A program made the translations under genes and the position numbers. Positions 6,577 to 9,409 of a stretch of 9,409 bases of DNA are shown in pieces (the first letter of the stretch is position 1; every line of letters starts with the position of its first letter). The stretch is from Clostridiales bacterium (GTDB taxonomy: Bacteria > Bacillota > Clostridia > Christensenellales > CAG-1252), in the NCBI GenBank assembly GCA_003445835.1, contig DMCI01000039.1, forward strand, positions 1-9,409, read 5' to 3'. The notes under the pieces were generated by a model. The model ran no database searches. It was not told the DNA's origin and was given only the letters and a program-made list of their open reading frames with translations.

Positions 6577-7119
6577 TTACCCCAACAACCATTCGATCAA
6601 CTCAAACGAATGGTTCGTTTTTTGCCCTGCGTTTACGGACGAAGCCACCGCGAACACCACGTATTCTTCGTACTCAAACGCAAAGTACACACTCAATGCC
6701 TCTTTTCTTTCCGCGGGAAGGTAGGCGCCGTACTGCACCCCTTCTTGCACGAAGGGTACACCGACCGATAACTCCGCAAAGGCGCGTTTGCAATCGGTTT
6801 CCTTTGCCACCTTTTCCGGCACGATCACCACGTCCGATACCGTCAATCCGACGACGGAATACTTTTGATCAAAAGCATTGTCCGCCCACGGATACGCCAC
6901 CGATATAGTAACCTTTTTCACACCGTCCACCGCATCTGCGGCGACTTCCTCAAAGCCGTAATCTTTGACGACGCCGCCAAAGAAGACTTCCAGTTTTTCG
7001 GTCTCTTTGGGGGCGTGATATACGCCGAAGATCCACGTCCACAGCATCACCGACACAACGATGATGATCAAATATTTGACCCAGTCGCGGGGTAAGGAAT
7101 CAAGAAATCGCTTTTTCAT
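6577..7119 (-). CDS. Membrane-anchored extracytoplasmic protein, possibly a reduced solute-binding-protein-like fold
   Basis: A 180-residue protein with a basic N-terminus, one hydrophobic helix (about 14-33, VKYLIIIVVSVMLWTWIFG) and a soluble domain of about 145 residues predicted outside the cell. There is no lipobox. I do not recognise a named family. Some segments recall extracellular sugar-binding proteins: an opening strand EKLEVFFGG (41-49), KKVTISVAYP (68-77), FDQKYSVVGLTVSDVVIVPE (83-102) and a closing SVNAG...SFELIEWLL (161-179) like the helix that ends many binding proteins, but the large middle part of a 400-residue binding protein is absent. That reading is inference. The frame opens at a GTG at 7152; the ATG at 7119 is preferred because it gives a normal basic-then-hydrophobic anchor and a smaller overlap (20 bp) with the upstream gene, although the ribosome site (GAAGAG) is weak. 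It stands between two membrane-protein genes in the operon. Confidence 0.7.
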   Translation of the reverse strand: MKKRFLDSLPRDWVKYLIIIVVSVMLWTWIFGVYHAPKETEKLEVFFGGVVKDYGFEEVAADAVDGVKKVTISVAYPWADNAFDQKYSVVGLTVSDVVIVPEKVAKETDCKRAFAELSVGVPFVQEGVQYGAYLPAERKEALSVYFAFEYEEYVVFAVASSVNAGQKTNHSFELIEWLLG

Positions 7120-7582
7120 CGGTCTCTTCGATCTCCGTAAGCACGCCTGCACGGATCATCAGCAAATACTTTTCGCCTTCTTTCAAGGCGGGTTCCCCTT
7201 GAAAAAGTCGTATGTCACGCTCGCTGCCGAGTACGCGGAACAAAAGCGTCCGCATCTCGACCCCTTCGTAGGTCCTGACCTCTTTTTCGCCGAGGAACAC
7301 GCCGTATTCCTTTTCGGGATGAGCGGCGAACACCCTATCAAGCAAGCGGTATTCCTTTACGGTGTGATCAAACTGCACCGAAAAGAAAAACACCGAGTAA
7401 AAGCCGAATGCGATCGTAAGGAGGATATCCCCGATCATATAAGGCTTGTATCCGTCGGGCGAAAGAAACAACAGAAGCAACGCGACGGCAACAAACAAAC
7501 AAGCGACCGTAATATATACGGCGAGCAGTTTCTTTTTGCCTTGCTCCGCCTTATCTCTTTCCTCTTCCCTAACGAGGATCAT
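7100..7582 (-). CDS. Two-helix membrane protein of unknown function
   Basis: A 160-residue protein not recognised as any family. It has a charged N-terminus (1-18, rich in Glu, Arg and Lys), two hydrophobic helices (about 19-41 and 48-70) joined by the short loop SPDGYKPYMIGD, and a soluble C-terminal region (71-160) with alternating charged and hydrophobic residues suggestive of a small beta-rich domain. By the positive-inside rule both ends should be cytoplasmic. The ATG at 7582 overlaps the stop of the SGNH hydrolase gene as ATGA, with only a weak GGA upstream, so translation is probably coupled. The 3' end overlaps the next gene by 20 bp. Being embedded between an esterase gene and a membrane-anchored protein gene suggests a shared membrane-associated process; no reaction can be assigned. 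Confidence 0.75.
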   Translation of the reverse strand: MILVREEERDKAEQGKKKLLAVYITVACLFVAVALLLLFLSPDGYKPYMIGDILLTIAFGFYSVFFFSVQFDHTVKEYRLLDRVFAAHPEKEYGVFLGEKEVRTYEGVEMRTLLFRVLGSERDIRLFQGEPALKEGEKYLLMIRAGVLTEIEETDEKAIS

Positions 7583-8181
7583 AATTTATCCAAGACGCCT
7601 TTAACTCTTGCGCCGAGGATCTTATAGCCCTCGGGGCCGAAGTGGAGTTTGTCGTCAAGGTAATGCGAGAAGATATACTCCCCGTTTTTGTTCTTGCAGA
7701 TATCCGCGGTCTCGATATAGGTCAGATACGGAAGTTTTTCCGCCTGCTCCTTTTGCCAAGCGTTGAGCTCACGGACGAAATCTTTGTATTCATCCCTTGC
7801 AAAGCTCGTTTTGGTAGCGATGGTCACGATCTTCACGCCCGGGAAATCCGCAAGAAACTTGTTCCAGGTTGCAAGGAACAATTCCTTGGTTTCTTCCACG
7901 GTGTAAGAACATACGGGCTCGTTGTCGCCGTAGTACCACAAGACCACTTTGGGCGCAAAGGGCTTTGCCACCCTTTCGTAATGGAACAAAGCTTCGTCGG
8001 AAGTGGAGCCGCCAAACCCCGCGTTGATCGCTTTGTACTCTTTGAATTCCTCTTCGATACTCTTCCAAATACCAAAGGTACTGCTGCCGTAAAACAGCAC
8101 ATCGCACGGGCGCCCTTGCTTTGCGATGATCTGCTCAAGCTCCCATTCGTAGCGATACATATCGATTTTATGCTCAACCAT
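7579..8181 (-). CDS. SGNH/GDSL-family hydrolase, cytoplasmic
   Basis: A 200-residue esterase-type hydrolase with the four SGNH blocks: nucleophile loop VLFYGSSTF (28-36, Ser34 expected), block II NAGFGGST (53-60) supplying the oxyanion glycine, block III YYGDNE (83-88, Asn87) and block V DDKLHF (176-181, Asp177 and His180). Members commonly remove acetyl or other acyl groups from sugars or lipids. There is no signal peptide or membrane helix, so it acts in the cytoplasm. The ATG at 8181 has AAAGGAG 7 bases upstream and is chosen over an in-frame GTG at 8199. It overlaps the upstream secreted esterase gene by 8 bp and the downstream gene by 4 bp. A role in finishing de-esterification of imported oligosaccharides fits the context but is inferred; the acyl substrate is unknown. 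Confidence 0.9.
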   Translation of the reverse strand: MVEHKIDMYRYEWELEQIIAKQGRPCDVLFYGSSTFGIWKSIEEEFKEYKAINAGFGGSTSDEALFHYERVAKPFAPKVVLWYYGDNEPVCSYTVEETKELFLATWNKFLADFPGVKIVTIATKTSFARDEYKDFVRELNAWQKEQAEKLPYLTYIETADICKNKNGEYIFSHYLDDKLHFGPEGYKILGARVKGVLDKL

Positions 8182-9409
8182 TGTAGATCTCCTTTTCACG
8201 CGTGATAAAGGTATTTTTGACCACGGCGCCCCACAACTGATACCCGCAAAGGCTCATATGCAAGCCGTCCTTGAGGAAGTAGGCTTCGGAGTATTTGCCG
8301 CTTGCCTTTTCCAAAACGACGCCGGCGTCGATGATGTTGACGTAGTCGTGTTCCTTGGCAAAGGTGATCATCAAATTGTTCGCTCTGTCAATGGCGGACT
8401 TGTTCTTTGCGTAGTACCCGGGGACTTTGTTGATCAAAATAAAGTAGATCGCCGTCTCGGGCAACCGCTCGTGGATATAGGTAAACAAGTTTTGCAGTCC
8501 GGTAGCCGTTTGCGCACCCGATTTGCCGTAGTTGATGATGTCGTTGATGCCGAGGTAGAAGACGACGGCGCGCGGAGAATACGGGATGATCAAGCGCTGC
8601 GCCAAGCCGTTGTTCCAATGCTCGGAAGCGGAGCCGCCGATACCCACGTTTTTGGTGGTAACGGGCGCCATATCCAAAGTGGAATCGCTCCAGTTTTCCA
8701 TTGAGGAGGAACCCGCCAAAATGACTTTGTATGGATCAAAGTTTGCGGATTCATACCTTCTTGCCTTGGTTTCAAAGGTGCTTTCGTCAATGCCGGCGGT
8801 CGCAGAACTATCGGTAAAATTGTAGCCGGAAGTCACGTTGTTGACCGTAACGGCAAGAAGATTATCCGTACCGTACGCCGTAAAGGTAACTTTGACCTGC
8901 CCGCCTTGATAAACGGCAGAATCGATGGTCGTGGTGCTTGCGCGAGTATAGTTAAGATACTGTCTGACGTCGGTCGCATGATCCGACAAAAGCCTAATGC
9001 CCGCGGTGGTCAAATCGACTGTGCCTTCGCTGATGGGTTGATTGCAAACACCCGTCCAGAAAAACGCCGTACTATCGTCGATCTTTTCGGCAAAGGACAA
9101 AGTCGGCTCAGTATAACTCAAAGTGGTCTCTGCGTCAGCGGAATGCTCCCACTTGGCGTAAAGGTTCAAGCTGCCCGTTATCGGCTTAGTGAAATCAAAG
9201 ACCTTGTTACCCTCCTTATCCAACGCCCAACCCTTGAAATCGTAACCGGGTTTGACGGGATCTTTTTCGGGCGGAGTCAAAACGTCGCCCGTTTTGACCG
9301 ATTGGGAGTGGTATACGATATCTTCGGAAACAGCCGTCCTACCCGACGTGAGCGTGACTTCCTCCCCCGCGACATTGGTCAAATATCTGACCGTGGCGTC
9401 CAACGGCTC
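8174..9409 (-). CDS. Secreted protein with InlB-type B-repeat and C-terminal SGNH esterase domain, 5' truncated
   Basis: The reading frame is open through the right edge, so the start and any signal peptide lie outside; 411 residues are visible, numbered from the edge. Residues about 7-87 form an InlB-type B-repeat (Listeria-Bacteroides repeat) with the hallmark KPGYDFKGWALD and closing LYAKW. Residues about 95-225 are rich in Thr, Ser, Val and aromatic residues, like a beta-sandwich often placed before carbohydrate esterase domains. The last 185 residues are an SGNH hydrolase: VILAGSSSM (229-237), NVGIGGSAS (254-262), FYLGINDII (284-292) and FLKDGLHMS (378-386) with Asp381 and His384. All catalytic blocks are intact. 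B-repeats occur on exported surface proteins, so the enzyme should act outside the cell, probably on esterified polysaccharide. The C-terminus has no LPXTG signal or hydrophobic tail, so any anchor must be N-terminal. It overlaps the next esterase gene by 8 bp. Confidence 0.88.
   Translation of the reverse strand, partial: EPLDATVRYLTNVAGEEVTLTSGRTAVSEDIVYHSQSVKTGDVLTPPEKDPVKPGYDFKGWALDKEGNKVFDFTKPITGSLNLYAKWEHSADAETTLSYTEPTLSFAEKIDDSTAFFWTGVCNQPISEGTVDLTTAGIRLLSDHATDVRQYLNYTRASTTTIDSAVYQGGQVKVTFTAYGTDNLLAVTVNNVTSGYNFTDSSATAGIDESTFETKARRYESANFDPYKVILAGSSSMENWSDSTLDMAPVTTKNVGIGGSASEHWNNGLAQRLIIPYSPRAVVFYLGINDIINYGKSGAQTATGLQNLFTYIHERLPETAIYFILINKVPGYYAKNKSAIDRANNLMITFAKEHDYVNIIDAGVVLEKASGKYSEAYFLKDGLHMSLCGYQLWGAVVKNTFITREKEIYNG

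Noticed and set aside
1..9409. tRNA, rRNA, CRISPR, transposon, phage or toxin-antitoxin content
   Set aside because: Nothing with the required repeats, conserved RNA segments or protein motifs was seen on either strand; the window is almost fully coding on the minus strand.

Overview
All credible genes in this window lie on the minus strand, so the biological order runs from the right edge to the left. The organism looks like an anaerobic, probably gut-associated, uncultured Gram-positive bacterium of the Clostridia type. This is inferred from strong AGGAG ribosome sites, a two-gene minimal SUF (SMS-type) Fe-S system, an NfnA/SudB-like flavin reductase subunit, a MsmK/UgpC-type sugar ABC ATPase and a secreted enzyme carrying an InlB-type B-repeat. 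No ribosomal or taxon-specific marker is present, so the assignment stays broad.

Region 1 (9409 down to 2173) is one tightly packed, probably co-transcribed cluster of seven genes. In order: a 5'-truncated secreted protein with an InlB-type repeat and an SGNH esterase domain; a cytoplasmic SGNH hydrolase; a two-helix membrane protein of unknown function; a membrane-anchored extracytoplasmic protein that may be a reduced solute-binding-protein-like fold; a six-helix YesL-like (DUF624) membrane protein; an unusually long (636 aa) MsmK/UgpC/MalK-type ABC ATPase; and an alpha-phosphohexomutase of the PgcA type. The first five junctions are overlaps of 4 to 20 bp or a 1-base gap, the last is a 16-base gap, and a textbook Rho-independent terminator closes the cluster (2133-2160). 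A reasonable reading is carbohydrate handling: de-esterification outside and inside the cell, energising of sugar uptake by an ATPase that may serve permeases encoded elsewhere, and entry of hexose phosphate into glycolysis or glycan synthesis.

Region 2 (2073 down to 348) has its own promoter and encodes SufC-like and SufB/D-like proteins overlapping by ATGA. Only one SufB/D-type scaffold is present and there is no adjacent desulfurase or SufU, which matches the minimal SMS (SmsCB) form of Fe-S assembly.

Region 3 (292 to 1) has a strong promoter (TTGACG-18 nt-TATAAT) and the first 80 codons of an FAD/NAD-binding ferredoxin-NADP reductase subunit that runs off the left edge. No tRNA, rRNA, CRISPR array, insertion sequence or transposase was seen. 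No gene-free stretch exceeds about 160 bases; the two real intergenic gaps (243-347 and 2015-2172) hold the promoters, repeats and terminator listed.

The most unusual items are the roughly 270-residue C-terminal extension of the ABC ATPase, which looks like degenerate extra TOBE-type domains; the small anchored protein that resembles a cut-down substrate-binding protein; and the tandem secreted plus cytosolic SGNH esterases in the same transcription unit.
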